From NCBI GenBank assembly GCA_963840725.1, contig CAWIZY010000009.1:558001-622000 (forward strand): a stretch of 64,000 nucleotides of DNA. Reading direction: 5' to 3'. Positions 1-8,012 of the stretch are shown here, piece after piece (positions within the stretch are counted from its first letter, which is position 1; every line of letters begins with the position of its first letter). The notes beneath the pieces are model-generated. The model was not told the origin of the DNA. It saw nothing but the letters and a program-made list of their open reading frames with translations, and made no database searches. The position numbers and the translations under genes are program-made. This stretch comes from CAVWDU01 sp963840725 (GTDB lineage: Bacteria > Pseudomonadota > Gammaproteobacteria > Pseudomonadales > Halieaceae).

Positions 1-1
1 G

Positions 2-130
2 ATGGTGGTCGGGGAGAAGACCCGATTTTTTATCCCCAGTGAGTTGGCCTATGGCGACCGGGGTGCAGGAGCTATCGGACCTGGATCAACGTTGATCTTT
101 GATGTGGAATTGCTGGGGATCAACCAGTAG
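2..130 (+). CDS. FKBP-type peptidyl-prolyl isomerase, C-terminal part
   Basis: Only the last 42 codons lie in the window; the gene enters from the left edge. The reading contains the typical FKBP C-terminal signature: a GEKTRFFIPSELAYGDRG stretch followed by IGPGSTLIFDVELLGI. These residues form the last strands and part of the proline-binding pocket in FKBP/FkpA/FklB-type isomerases, which catalyse cis-trans isomerisation of Xaa-Pro bonds during folding. The N-terminus is absent, so cytoplasmic and periplasmic forms cannot be told apart. Family assignment is firm, subtype is not. Confidence 0.85.
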   Translation: MVVGEKTRFFIPSELAYGDRGAGAIGPGSTLIFDVELLGINQ

Positions 131-149
131 GGCGTTCCTTCGGGGAGCC
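131..149 (+). terminator. possible stem-loop with UUCG loop after the FKBP gene
   Basis: Immediately after the FKBP stop codon the sequence can fold into a short stem (GGC, a bulged G, then UUCC pairing with GGGAGCC) capped by a UUCG tetraloop. No T-run follows, so it is not a canonical intrinsic terminator. It could stabilise the 3' end of the upstream transcript. Confidence 0.35.
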
Positions 150-234
150 GACAGAATAGACAGCAGCCCCAACTTACCCATTAGCCGAGTACTTTTAGAC
201 ACCCTGTTCCAGTCTGTTATTTCAGGATAAAAAC

Positions 235-810
235 ATGCCCAAGGCCAGTGAGATTAAAAAGAACACCGCCATCGAGTTAGACGGCAACACTTACATAGTC
301 AGAGATATTGAACGCTCGGTTCCGCAAGGTCGTGCCGGCGGCAGTCTTTACCGTATGCGCATGTACGATGTGATCACCAACAGGAAAATTGACGAGACCT
401 TCAAGGATTCAGATATGTTGAATCTTGGTGACCTCATTCGACGACCCGTTATGTTCTCCTATATTGATGGGAATGAGCATGTTTTTATGGATGTAGAAAA
501 TTACACACCATACAACCTGAATGAAGAGTCCATCGAGGATCAAATCGCTTTTTTTAACGAGACAACGGAGGGAATGCAGGTCGTTATTGTCAATGATGCA
601 GCTGTTGCGCTTGATTTACCGAACTATGTTGAGCTTGAGGTGACGGAGACAGACCCCTCTGTGAAAGGCGCCTCCGCAACGTCGAGGACCAAGCCGGCAG
701 TGTTATCGACTGGCCTGACCGTCCAAGTTCCTGAATATATTGCTACAGGGGATACGATAAAAGTGAGTGTAGAAGAGCGAAAATATATGAGTCGAGCAGA
801 CTCCAAATAG
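235..810 (+). CDS. efpL: elongation factor P-like protein EfpL (YeiP)
   Basis: The 191-residue product matches EfpL/YeiP along its whole length: an N-terminal KOW-like domain (MPKASEIKK start), a central OB domain with the FSYIDGNEHVFMD block, and a C-terminal OB domain with the KGASATSRTKPAVLSTG block and QVPEYI. EF-P-family proteins bind between the ribosomal P and E sites and relieve stalling at polyproline and related motifs. EfpL differs from EF-P in having an extended loop with Arg at its tip rather than a modified Lys; here residue 33 in the PQGRAGG loop is Arg, as expected. It appears monocistronic. Confidence 0.95.
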   Translation: MPKASEIKKNTAIELDGNTYIVRDIERSVPQGRAGGSLYRMRMYDVITNRKIDETFKDSDMLNLGDLIRRPVMFSYIDGNEHVFMDVENYTPYNLNEESIEDQIAFFNETTEGMQVVIVNDAAVALDLPNYVELEVTETDPSVKGASATSRTKPAVLSTGLTVQVPEYIATGDTIKVSVEERKYMSRADSK

Positions 811-1259
811 CTGCAAGCCGTCAGCCGTGATCAGCTCGAAGTCGAGAGATTATGGCTGGTCGCAGGGCCCATGTTTCCCGGTCGGTCTCCACGCCAAGAA
901 TAAGACGCTATCAATGAGACACCAAACAACGCGCTGCGCGGTTCCATGAACCCGCTCGTCTCATAACCTCAGCTACTCCGGTAGTTACAGTGCCATGTCG
1001 CAGCGCGCGGTGCACGGCGTTAGCGGGGACACCAGTAGACGCGCACCAGTTGGCCCACCCTGACCTCGTAGTATGCAGCCCCGTGGTTCCTCTGTCGCGC
1101 ATCGGGCCGCCGGCCCTGGTGATCATCGTGTCCGGGGTCCGAGTAGAAAACGGGGGCTTGCCTACAGATACAGGCGCAGGTGCGGCATAATCCAGAAGGT
1201 ATTTGAATACGTACCGCGAAGCCCGCGCTGCCCACTCACACGTTATTGAGGAGACCGCG
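811..1259. other. intergenic region without a convincing gene
   Basis: About 450 bases separate efpL from the epoxide hydrolase gene. Open frames here on both strands are short, Arg/Pro-rich and resemble no family I recognise. I see no RNA gene or repeat. The stretch just before 1260 carries a GAGGAG ribosome-binding sequence for the next gene. Confidence 0.6.
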
Positions 1260-2399
1260 ATGACGCCAATGACGATCGAGATCAAGGAAGAGCAACTGGC
1301 CGACTTGCGCCGGCGCCTCGCCCAGACGCGATGGCCGGAAGCGGAGACCTGTCATGGCTGGGAGCAGGGTGTGCCCCTGGCCTACACCCGCGAGCTGACG
1401 GATTACTGGCAAACAGCCTATGACTGGCGTCGTTTCGAACGCCGCTTGAATGATTGGGAGAATTTTCGGACCGAGATCGACGGAATCGATATTCATTTCA
1501 TTCACCGCCGCAGCCCGGAGCCCGACGCGCTGCCGCTGATCGTCTCACATGGATGGCCAGGCTCCGTCGTAGAGTTCCACAAGATCATTGAGCCACTGGC
1601 TGACCCGGCCTCTTATGGCGGCAATCCTGAGGATGCCTTTCACCTGGTGGTGCCCTCGCTACCGGGCTACGGCTTCTCAGGCAAACCCGTGGGCACGGGC
1701 ACATCGGTCGAAGCCATAGGTCGCATGTGGGGAAAACTGATGGCGCAACTCGGCTATGATCGCTACCTGGCCCAGGGCGGAGACTGGGGTGCGATGATAA
1801 CCCAAAGCATGGGCATTACGGAGCAGCAGCATTGTGCCGGCTTGCATATCACGATGCCGATCGTCGCGCCCGACCCCGCGACAATGGACGATCTCACCGC
1901 CCGCGAGAGAGCGGCACTGGACGACATGGCGGCCTACAAGCGGACCGAGTCCGCCTATGCCCGACAACAGTCGACGCGCCCGCAAACGCTGGGCTACGGG
2001 CTGGCCGATTCTCCGGTTGGGCAGATGGCCTGGGTGGTGGAGAAGTTTTATGCCTGGACCGATTGTGAGGTGGACGGCGTCAAACACCCTGAACACGCGA
2101 TCACCCGCGATGAGTTACTGGATAACGTCATGTTATACTGGTTGAATAACTGTGGCGCCAGTTCTGGACGTCTGTACTGGGAGAGCTTCGCAACTACCGA
2201 ACTCACACCGATCGATATTCCCGTGGGCTGTTCCATTTTCCCCCGAGAGCTGTTTCGCTGCAGCCGCCGCTGGGCGGAGCGTCGATTCAGCCAGCTCATT
2301 CACTGGAACGAACTGGAGCGTGGCGGTCACTTCGCGGCGCTTGAACAACCGGACGTGCTCATCGATGAGATACGTCGCTGTTTCAGGCCATTGCGGTAA
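1260..2399 (+). CDS. epoxide hydrolase family alpha/beta hydrolase
   Basis: The product (379 residues from ATG 1260) starts with an epoxide-hydrolase N-terminal domain (IKEEQLADLRRRLAQTRWPE), followed by an alpha/beta-hydrolase core. The oxyanion-hole HGWPGSVVEF motif, the nucleophile Asp in GGDWGAMIT and the catalytic His in GGHFAALEQP are all present. Members open epoxides to diols through an ester intermediate on the Asp. The frame could extend upstream to a TTG at 1203. I chose ATG 1260 because GAGGAG lies just upstream and the conserved domain starts immediately after it. The substrate is unknown; the juvenile-hormone-hydrolase-like bacterial group is the closest match. Confidence 0.88.
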   Translation: MTPMTIEIKEEQLADLRRRLAQTRWPEAETCHGWEQGVPLAYTRELTDYWQTAYDWRRFERRLNDWENFRTEIDGIDIHFIHRRSPEPDALPLIVSHGWPGSVVEFHKIIEPLADPASYGGNPEDAFHLVVPSLPGYGFSGKPVGTGTSVEAIGRMWGKLMAQLGYDRYLAQGGDWGAMITQSMGITEQQHCAGLHITMPIVAPDPATMDDLTARERAALDDMAAYKRTESAYARQQSTRPQTLGYGLADSPVGQMAWVVEKFYAWTDCEVDGVKHPEHAITRDELLDNVMLYWLNNCGASSGRLYWESFATTELTPIDIPVGCSIFPRELFRCSRRWAERRFSQLIHWNELERGGHFAALEQPDVLIDEIRRCFRPLR

Positions 2400-2507
2400 G
2401 CTGTTGCCGCCGGCGCCTTGCCCGTGCGCAACGCAGCCGCTTCCCTGTCGGCAGCACTGACGAGCATCGATTGGACTGCTGGCCCGTTTGATAAGACGCA
2501 GTAGTCA

Positions 2508-4790
2508 CTACCGATAATGACCAACCGCGGTGCCCGCCAGCGCCGAGATATTCAGCAACCCTCTGGCCGTGATCGACGGCGTCACAATATGCGCCCGGTT
2601 GCCCATACCCATGAGAATCGGGCCGACCTCCAGGGCGTCGCCACGCATCTTGAGTATGTTGCGTACGCCTGAGGCGGCGTCGCCATTGGCGAAGACCAGC
2701 ACATTGGCTGGCCCCTCGAGGCGCGAATGCGGAAATATGCGGCCCCGCAGTTCCGGGTCCAGGGCGCTGTCCGTGTGCATCTCCCCTTCGTAGTCGAAAT
2801 CGGGTTCACGCAGCGCAAGCAGCTCCAGGGCAGCGCGCATGCAGCGACCTGTGTGAATGTCGAGATTGCCGAATTGCGAATGCGAGCACAGCGCTACATT
2901 TGGCTTGAGGCCGAAACGACGCACGTGCCGGGCCGCCGCCATCACTGTGTCGGCTATCTCCTCTGGCGTTGGTTCGGGATGTACGTGCGTATCGGCAATG
3001 AACAGCGGCTCGTCCTCCAGCACCATGAGTGACAGCGCGCCTCGGGGTTGAAGCCCGTCTCTCGCGAGAACCTGCCGCACGTAGTTCAGGTGCCAGAGAT
3101 ACTGTCCGAAGGACCCGCAAATCATGCTGTCGGCGTCGCCGCAGTGCACCATGATCGCGGCGATCGCGGTGGAATTCGTGCGCATGAGCAACTTGGCCAG
3201 GTCCGGCGTCACGCCACGACGCGCCATCAGTTCCAGGTAAGTCTCCCAGTAATGACGGTGGCGCGGATCGTCCTCCGGGTTCACCAGTTCAAAATCATCG
3301 CCAGGGCGGATCGTCAGGCCAGCGCGGCGGCATCGGGCTGCGACCACTTCGGGCCGTCCCACCAGTATGGGCTTGTCTGTCATCTCCTCGATAATGGCTT
3401 GAGCGGCCCGCAGCACGCGTTCGTCCTCGCCCTCGGCAAACACGATGCGGCGCTGTGAGCGCGAGGCGGCGGCAAAGACCGGTCGCATTATCATCGCCGA
3501 GCGGAACACGGAACCATCCAGTCGCTCCTTGTAGGCAGCAATATCGTCTACGGGTCGGGTAGCCACGCCGGTGTCCATGGCCGCCTTTGCCACCGCCGTC
3601 GCTACTACTCCCATCAAGCGCGGATCGAAAGGCTTGGGGATCAGGTAATCCGTCCCGAATACCAACTGCTCGCCGCGGTAGGCATCCGCGGCTTCGGCAC
3701 TGGTGGTTGCGCGTGCCAGTGCGGCGATGCCGTCGATACAGGCCAATTGCATCGCGTCATTGATTTCCGTTGCCCCCACGTCCAGGGCTCCGCGAAAAAT
3801 GAAGGGAAAGCACAGCACGTTGTTCACCTGGTTGGGGTAGTCTGAGCGCCCTGTGGCAATCACCGCATCCGGCGCCACCTCACGGATCTGCTCGGGCAGG
3901 ATTTCCGGCACGGGGTTTGCCAGTGCGAACACCACCGGTGTTGCGGCCATGCTCGCCACCATTGCCGGGGTTAAAACCTCGGGCCCGGAGAGGCCGAGAA
4001 ACAGGTCGGCGCCCTCTATCACGTTTTCCAGACTACGCATTTTCCCGGACTGAGCGAAGGCTGCTTTCTGCGGGTTCATGTCGATCTCGCGACCCTCGTG
4101 CACCAATCCATGCAGATCACAGAGCCAGACATTTTCGCGGCGCACACCGAGCTTGAGCAACATATTGAGACAGGCAATCCCGGCAGCGCCTCCGCCGGTG
4201 GACACCAACTTGATATCCTCGAAGCGTTTATTGACAAGGTGCAGGGCATTGGTGACTGCGGCGCCGACGACTATGGCCGTTCCGTGCTGATCGTCGTGAA
4301 AAACCGGGATATTCATGCGCTCGCGACAGCGCTGTTCGACCACGAAGCAGTCCGGGGCCTTGATATCCTCGAGATTGATGGCACCGAAAGTAGGCTCCAG
4401 CGCACAGACGATGTCGGCGAGTCGCTCTGGATCGGACTCCTTCAACTCGATATCGAAACAATCGATGCCGGCGAACTTCTTGAACAACACCGCCTTGCCT
4501 TCCATGACGGGTTTCGACGCCAGTGGACCGATATCGCCCAGTCCGAGCACTGCGCTGCCATTGGTCACAACCGCGACAAGGTTGCCCCGTGCGGTGTAAT
4601 TGGCAGCCCGCTGCGGATCTTCGGTGATCTCACGACAGGCCTCGGCTACACCGGGGGAGTAAGCGCGGGCAAGATCAAGCCCATTGGCCAGCGGCTTGGT
4701 GGCGCGGATTTCCAGCTTGCCGGGCTTGGGTAGGGCGTGGTATCGCAGCGCTTCTTCGCGCGCAGTGCGGCGGCTTTGGTCGTCAGTCAT
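2508..4790 (-). CDS. maeB: NADP-dependent malic enzyme with C-terminal phosphotransacetylase-like domain
   Basis: This 760-residue protein has the MaeB architecture. The N-terminal malic domain contains a YSPGVAEACREI segment, the NAD(P)-binding domain follows (VSTGGGAAGIA near the middle), and about 330 C-terminal residues match phosphate acetyl/butyryltransferases (FAEGEDERVLRAAQ). It oxidatively decarboxylates malate to pyruvate and CO2, making NADPH; the C-terminal domain is regulatory in MaeB (family knowledge). The frame is open to 4853, but MTDDQSRRTAREEALRYH at 4790 is the conserved start. It is convergent with the epoxide hydrolase gene and divergent from the glutathione transferase gene. 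Confidence 0.95.
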   Translation of the reverse strand: MTDDQSRRTAREEALRYHALPKPGKLEIRATKPLANGLDLARAYSPGVAEACREITEDPQRAANYTARGNLVAVVTNGSAVLGLGDIGPLASKPVMEGKAVLFKKFAGIDCFDIELKESDPERLADIVCALEPTFGAINLEDIKAPDCFVVEQRCRERMNIPVFHDDQHGTAIVVGAAVTNALHLVNKRFEDIKLVSTGGGAAGIACLNMLLKLGVRRENVWLCDLHGLVHEGREIDMNPQKAAFAQSGKMRSLENVIEGADLFLGLSGPEVLTPAMVASMAATPVVFALANPVPEILPEQIREVAPDAVIATGRSDYPNQVNNVLCFPFIFRGALDVGATEINDAMQLACIDGIAALARATTSAEAADAYRGEQLVFGTDYLIPKPFDPRLMGVVATAVAKAAMDTGVATRPVDDIAAYKERLDGSVFRSAMIMRPVFAAASRSQRRIVFAEGEDERVLRAAQAIIEEMTDKPILVGRPEVVAARCRRAGLTIRPGDDFELVNPEDDPRHRHYWETYLELMARRGVTPDLAKLLMRTNSTAIAAIMVHCGDADSMICGSFGQYLWHLNYVRQVLARDGLQPRGALSLMVLEDEPLFIADTHVHPEPTPEEIADTVMAAARHVRRFGLKPNVALCSHSQFGNLDIHTGRCMRAALELLALREPDFDYEGEMHTDSALDPELRGRIFPHSRLEGPANVLVFANGDAASGVRNILKMRGDALEVGPILMGMGNRAHIVTPSITARGLLNISALAGTAVGHYR

Positions 4791-4942
4791 ATTGGCGGGC
4801 TGCAGAGAAAACGCCAGTATACGCCAAGCCTCCGTGTCGTGACATGGGGCCATGTCTCTTGGGTCTCCCGAGTTTTGGCCTGCCTCGGGCGACCGATGCG
4901 CTCAAATTGCCCAGGCCTTTCGCTAGTCGGGTATCCTGCTTT

Positions 4943-5008
4943 CAGTAGCAGTAGCAGTAGCAGTAGCAGTAGCAGTAGCAGTAGCAGTAGCAGTAGCAGT
5001 AGCAGCAG
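4943..5008 (+). repeat. hexanucleotide microsatellite (CAGTAG)10
   Basis: Ten uninterrupted copies of CAGTAG run from 4943 to 5002, followed by a CAGCAG variant. The array sits in the divergent intergenic space between maeB (start 4790) and the glutathione transferase gene (start 5100). Translated on the plus strand in one frame it would give poly-Ser, but no credible gene contains it. Arrays like this are prone to slippage, so copy number may vary and alter promoter spacing. Confidence 0.95.
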
Positions 5009-5099
5009 CGGTCGCTAAGCTGCACAGCGCCGCTGAAATCCGCTGCGCGGCCAGATACAATACGAATATCGCAACTCATCCGAGCTGAGACGACTGCCA

Positions 5100-5783
5100 A
5101 TGAAAAACGCACACTTCAAACTCTATCACTTCCCGGCTACCCGCAGCGCCAGAGTCAGGTGGTTGTTACATGAACTGTTGGATGACGAATTTGAAGTGGT
5201 AACGGTGCCGTTGTACGAGGGCGGGCAGTTCGAGGGGGAGTTTCTGGAGAAGAACCCCAACCATAACGTACCGGTGCTGGAGATTACGCTGGCCTCGGGG
5301 GAGCGCAGGACTATGCTCGAGAGCGGTGCGATGGTCGCTCTGCTGGCGGATGTCTTCCCCCATAAAGGTCTGGCGCCGCCCCCCGACGAGTTTTCCTGGG
5401 AGCGGGCCGATTACCTCCAAATGCTCCATTTCGGCGCCTCCTGGATGGATATGATGCTCTGGCAGATACGCATTCATACGCATCTACTGGGCAAGGATTC
5501 AGACCCGGTGACAATCGCGCGCTACCGGCAAAAATTTTGTGAGGAGGTTGAGCCTCAATTGATTGCTCGCTTTGATCGGCACCCGTACATCTGCGGCACC
5601 GGGTTCAGCGCGGCGGATTGCGTCATGGGCCAGAACGTTTTGTGGGCCAGGGCTTACGGCCTGTGTCAGCAGGCCCAGTTCGCTGAATATGTCGGTCGTC
5701 TGGCGCACCGGCCCGCGTTTGGCAAAGCTTATGCCGATATGGAGGGCTTCTCGCTGGAGCCACCGGGAGATACCCTTGTATAA
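5100..5783 (+). CDS. glutathione S-transferase family protein
   Basis: The 227-residue product has a GST N-terminal thioredoxin-fold half (FKLYHFPATRSARVRWLLHE) with the VPVLEI segment containing the cis-Pro and ESGAM for glutathione binding, followed by a helical C-terminal half with the conserved GTGFSAADCVMG folding motif. GSTs conjugate or reduce electrophiles with glutathione in the cytoplasm. The start is ATG 5100. The substrate cannot be read from sequence. Confidence 0.9.
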   Translation: MKNAHFKLYHFPATRSARVRWLLHELLDDEFEVVTVPLYEGGQFEGEFLEKNPNHNVPVLEITLASGERRTMLESGAMVALLADVFPHKGLAPPPDEFSWERADYLQMLHFGASWMDMMLWQIRIHTHLLGKDSDPVTIARYRQKFCEEVEPQLIARFDRHPYICGTGFSAADCVMGQNVLWARAYGLCQQAQFAEYVGRLAHRPAFGKAYADMEGFSLEPPGDTLV

Positions 5784-5813
5784 GACCGCTGACCAGGCTG
5801 GGAGCTTTACCGT

Positions 5814-5864
5814 ATGAGCCAGGAAGACAGTAAGTCCTGTTTGGTCACAGGATTAGTCTTTTGA
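5814..5864 (+). CDS. possible 16-codon leader ORF
   Basis: A tiny ORF starts at ATG 5814, about nine bases after a GGGAG sequence, and ends with TGA at 5862-5864. Its stop overlaps the TTG start codon of the next gene (TTGA). This arrangement would allow translational coupling to the downstream membrane protein. The peptide resembles nothing I know and may be incidental. Confidence 0.3.
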   Translation: MSQEDSKSCLVTGLVF

Positions 5865-6118
5865 ACGACAAGCTCATTATCGCAATCGTTGTGCTGGTGG
5901 CCGTCGCTGCCCATTGGTGGTTGTGGCGTTGGGTGCGGTTCAAGATCGACGAAGGGCTGATCATAAAGCAGTTGGGGGCTGGCGATACCTCCAGTTCCGA
6001 TTTAGCTGCAGATATCGCCGCCAGGACAGACCTTAAACCCGCGCGGGTCGTTGCTGTCTGTAAGCAGAGCAGTGCCATCCGTGAAGATGGCAAGGGTGTC
6101 TGGCGGCTGAAGCCATAA
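5861..6118 (+). CDS. small single-pass membrane protein of unknown function
   Basis: An 85-residue product starts at TTG 5861, with AGGA about eight bases upstream. Residues 3-22 form one transmembrane segment (IIAIVVLVAVAAHWWLW), followed by a soluble tail of about 60 residues (SSSDLAADIAARTDLKPARV) that looks like a small helix-turn-helix or winged-helix-like fold. I do not recognise a named family. It lies 15 bases upstream of the ACT-domain gene and is probably co-transcribed with it. Confidence 0.6.
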   Translation: MNDKLIIAIVVLVAVAAHWWLWRWVRFKIDEGLIIKQLGAGDTSSSDLAADIAARTDLKPARVVAVCKQSSAIREDGKGVWRLKP

Positions 6119-6133
6119 GGCCGGGAGGGGATA

Positions 6134-6658
6134 ATGTCTGACGAGCGCAGCGGTGATCACCATCAAACTAAAGACGGTTTTCCAAATAACGGTGACTTAG
6201 GCAAAGGTGACCCGAATACAGGTGACCCGGATAAAGGTGACCCGTGTAAAGGTGACACAGGTTCAGGTGAAGAGCAGTTGGGGACCCTGCTGGCTGCGCT
6301 GTCACCTGAGTTGCGCGCAGGGGAACTCGTGTTCTGCAGCTTTGCTGGCGCAGCCTACGGAGATCATGTCGCCCTGGGCCCGGTGGCGGCCATGGCAGAG
6401 GAGGAGGGGCTGACCCTGGTGATCCCCCGCGCAAAGGCAGATGCCGCCAAAATAGCTTACGCTGAGGTTTTCCGCTGTATCAGCCTCGGGGTGCATTCCA
6501 GTTTGACGGCCGTGGGTTTAACTGCGGCATTTTCAGCCGTGTTAACCCAGCTGGGAATAAGTGCCAATGTCATCGCCGGTTTTCATCACGACCATATTTT
6601 TGTGCCGGCAGAACATGCGGTGGATGCGTTAGCGGCCCTCGAGTCCCTGAGTCTCTAG
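6134..6658 (+). CDS. ACT-domain (CASTOR/DUF2241-like) protein with N-terminal GD pentapeptide repeats
   Basis: Residues from about 48 onward match the ACT-domain/CASTOR family: ELVFCSF, EEGLTLVIPRAKAD, HSSLTAVGLTAAFSAVLT and the GFHHDHIFVP block. These are small amino-acid-sensing folds of unassigned specificity in bacteria. The first 47 residues are unusual: a run of GDxxx pentapeptides (GDLGK, GDPNT, GDPDK, GDPCK, GDTGS) encoded by five 15-base tandem repeats. The repeat tail is probably disordered and may be a recent expansion. The start is ATG 6134 after a GGGAGGGG sequence. Confidence 0.85.
   Translation: MSDERSGDHHQTKDGFPNNGDLGKGDPNTGDPDKGDPCKGDTGSGEEQLGTLLAALSPELRAGELVFCSFAGAAYGDHVALGPVAAMAEEEGLTLVIPRAKADAAKIAYAEVFRCISLGVHSSLTAVGLTAAFSAVLTQLGISANVIAGFHHDHIFVPAEHAVDALAALESLSL
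6191..6265 (+). repeat. five tandem 15-bp repeats inside the ACT-domain gene
   Basis: Five consecutive 15-base units, each beginning GGTGAC and most continuing CCGNNTAAA, lie in frame and encode GDxxx pentapeptides. Being multiples of three, unit gain or loss would not disrupt the gene. Confidence 0.9.
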
Positions 6659-6694
6659 GCGACGGCCACATCGAGCTTCCATAAAACACGGTTT

Positions 6695-7033
6695 CTACGG
6701 TGTTGAGTCATCTCCAGACGCCTTCCTGGACGCTGCACGCGCCAGTTCCTCAACCGCTTCATCGACCGTATAGTGCCCCGCGTCTCGATGCTCATCAAAC
6801 AGGTTGATCATCTTGTCCGAACGCCTGCCGATCAACATCAGGCGCAGGTACAGGCTGTCCTCCAGGGTGGGCTTGCGAATGGTATCGATAATGAAGACCA
6901 GCACACTCAGTGGGCTCAGAGCCAGATCTCGCAGGGCATCCGCCGCCAGTTTGAGCTGAAATACGACCAGGTGTCGCGCTGCTTGCCCCAGGGTAACCCG
7001 GGCTTTGGACTCATTAGGTGTGTCAAAAAACAT
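6695..7033 (-). CDS. uncharacterised protein of about 112 residues
   Basis: From ATG 7033 the product begins MFFDTPNESKARVTLGQ; the frame is also open to 7069. It has a predicted helical middle with one hydrophobic stretch (DLALSPLSVLVFIIDTI), which may be a membrane or amphipathic segment. A charged tail follows (DEAVEELARAASRK). I recognise no named family. Codon use and the continuous frame support a real gene. It is convergent with the ACT-domain gene. Confidence 0.6.
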   Translation of the reverse strand: MFFDTPNESKARVTLGQAARHLVVFQLKLAADALRDLALSPLSVLVFIIDTIRKPTLEDSLYLRLMLIGRRSDKMINLFDEHRDAGHYTVDEAVEELARAASRKASGDDSTP

Positions 7034-7162
7034 AATGCCACCAGGGTTGTTAGGGTTTGGTCGTCCCATCTGGCCAAGCTGGGCTGCGATGGTCCAGCAA
7101 AAAAATTCGGCCCTTTACGGTCGCGCCAAACCAGACTAGTTGACTAAGCTCCGCCAGAGATG

Positions 7163-7210
7163 TCTAGGGCACCTCTGAACGCGATTGCCATTATTCAGAG
7201 GTGCCCTAGA
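7163..7210. repeat. perfect 16-bp inverted repeat, 16-base spacer
   Basis: TCTAGGGCACCTCTGA at 7163-7178 is repeated as its exact reverse complement at 7195-7210, separated by 16 bases; one further A-T pair extends the stem to 17. It lies in the divergent gap between the 112-residue gene and the DUF599 gene. It could be a strong hairpin, a miniature inverted-repeat element or a solo insertion-sequence end pair. No T-run follows. Confidence 0.9.
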
Positions 7211-7286
7211 TACGCATACCCCGCATTCAAACACAGCCCGGCCTGAGATACACTGCCGGAAACGTCACAGGACTGATCAGCCCAAC

Positions 7287-8003
7287 GTGCAACTGCCATT
7301 CAGTAACATCGAACTTATCGCCCTGGTGTATTTTTTTCTGCTCTGGTGGGGTTATGCCAGCTATGCAAAATACCGGGCCAAGCAACAGGACACCGCTTCT
7401 CTGTCGCGCTCCCTGCGCGCTCATCGTGAGGCCTGGGCTGGTCGTTTGCTGAACCGGGATATGCGAATGACCGACGCCTCCTTGCTGGCAAGCCAGGAGC
7501 GTGTGGCAGCATTTTTTGCCTCAACCACGCTGTTGTTGATGGCTGCTGTGCTGACAGCGCTGAGTACCAGTGGCCAGATTGCCGAGATAGCCGCCCATAT
7601 CCCATTTACCGAAGAACAGTCCCGGGGTCAGATCGAGGCAAAGCTGGCGCTGCTGCTACTGCTGCTGATTTTTGCTTTTTTCAAGGTTACCTGGAGTTTG
7701 CGACAGTACGGGTTCGCGGCGGTGGTGGTTGGCAGCGCGCCGGAGACCGGAGAGGCTATCAGCGAGCAGGAGCGGGCGGATTTTACCCGTAATCTTGCCA
7801 AGCTGATGGATTCTGCGGGGCACGATACCAACAGCTGTTTGCGCACCTATTATTTTGCGCTGGCGATCATTTGCTGGTTGGGGGGCACTGCCCCCTTTGT
7901 ATTGGCCGCGACGATCACGCTGTTCGTTCTCTACCGTCGGGAATTTCGTTCCAGTGCGGTGTTTGGCATTCAGGACTCCTGCATACCGCTGGAACCGCCT
8001 TAG
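7287..8003 (+). CDS. DUF599 family integral membrane protein
   Basis: The product has about 238 residues from GTG 7287. It has an N-terminal transmembrane segment (IELIALVYFFLLWWGYASY), a conserved RAHREAWAGRLLNRDMR cytosolic loop, and further hydrophobic segments near residues 75-95, 120-140 and 190-215. This is the DUF599 pattern of four transmembrane helices; the function is unknown. An open frame extends to 7185, but that segment would run through the inverted repeat and is not hydrophobic, so I favour the later GTG start. Its 3' end lies next to the convergent dehalogenase gene. Confidence 0.8.
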   Translation: MQLPFSNIELIALVYFFLLWWGYASYAKYRAKQQDTASLSRSLRAHREAWAGRLLNRDMRMTDASLLASQERVAAFFASTTLLLMAAVLTALSTSGQIAEIAAHIPFTEEQSRGQIEAKLALLLLLLIFAFFKVTWSLRQYGFAAVVVGSAPETGEAISEQERADFTRNLAKLMDSAGHDTNSCLRTYYFALAIICWLGGTAPFVLAATITLFVLYRREFRSSAVFGIQDSCIPLEPP

Positions 8004-8012
8004 ACCCTGCTA

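Noticed and set aside
4737..5018. Plus-strand open frame ending in poly-Ser over the CAGTAG array
   Set aside because: It overlaps the maeB start and is explained by the microsatellite; no domain or ribosome site.
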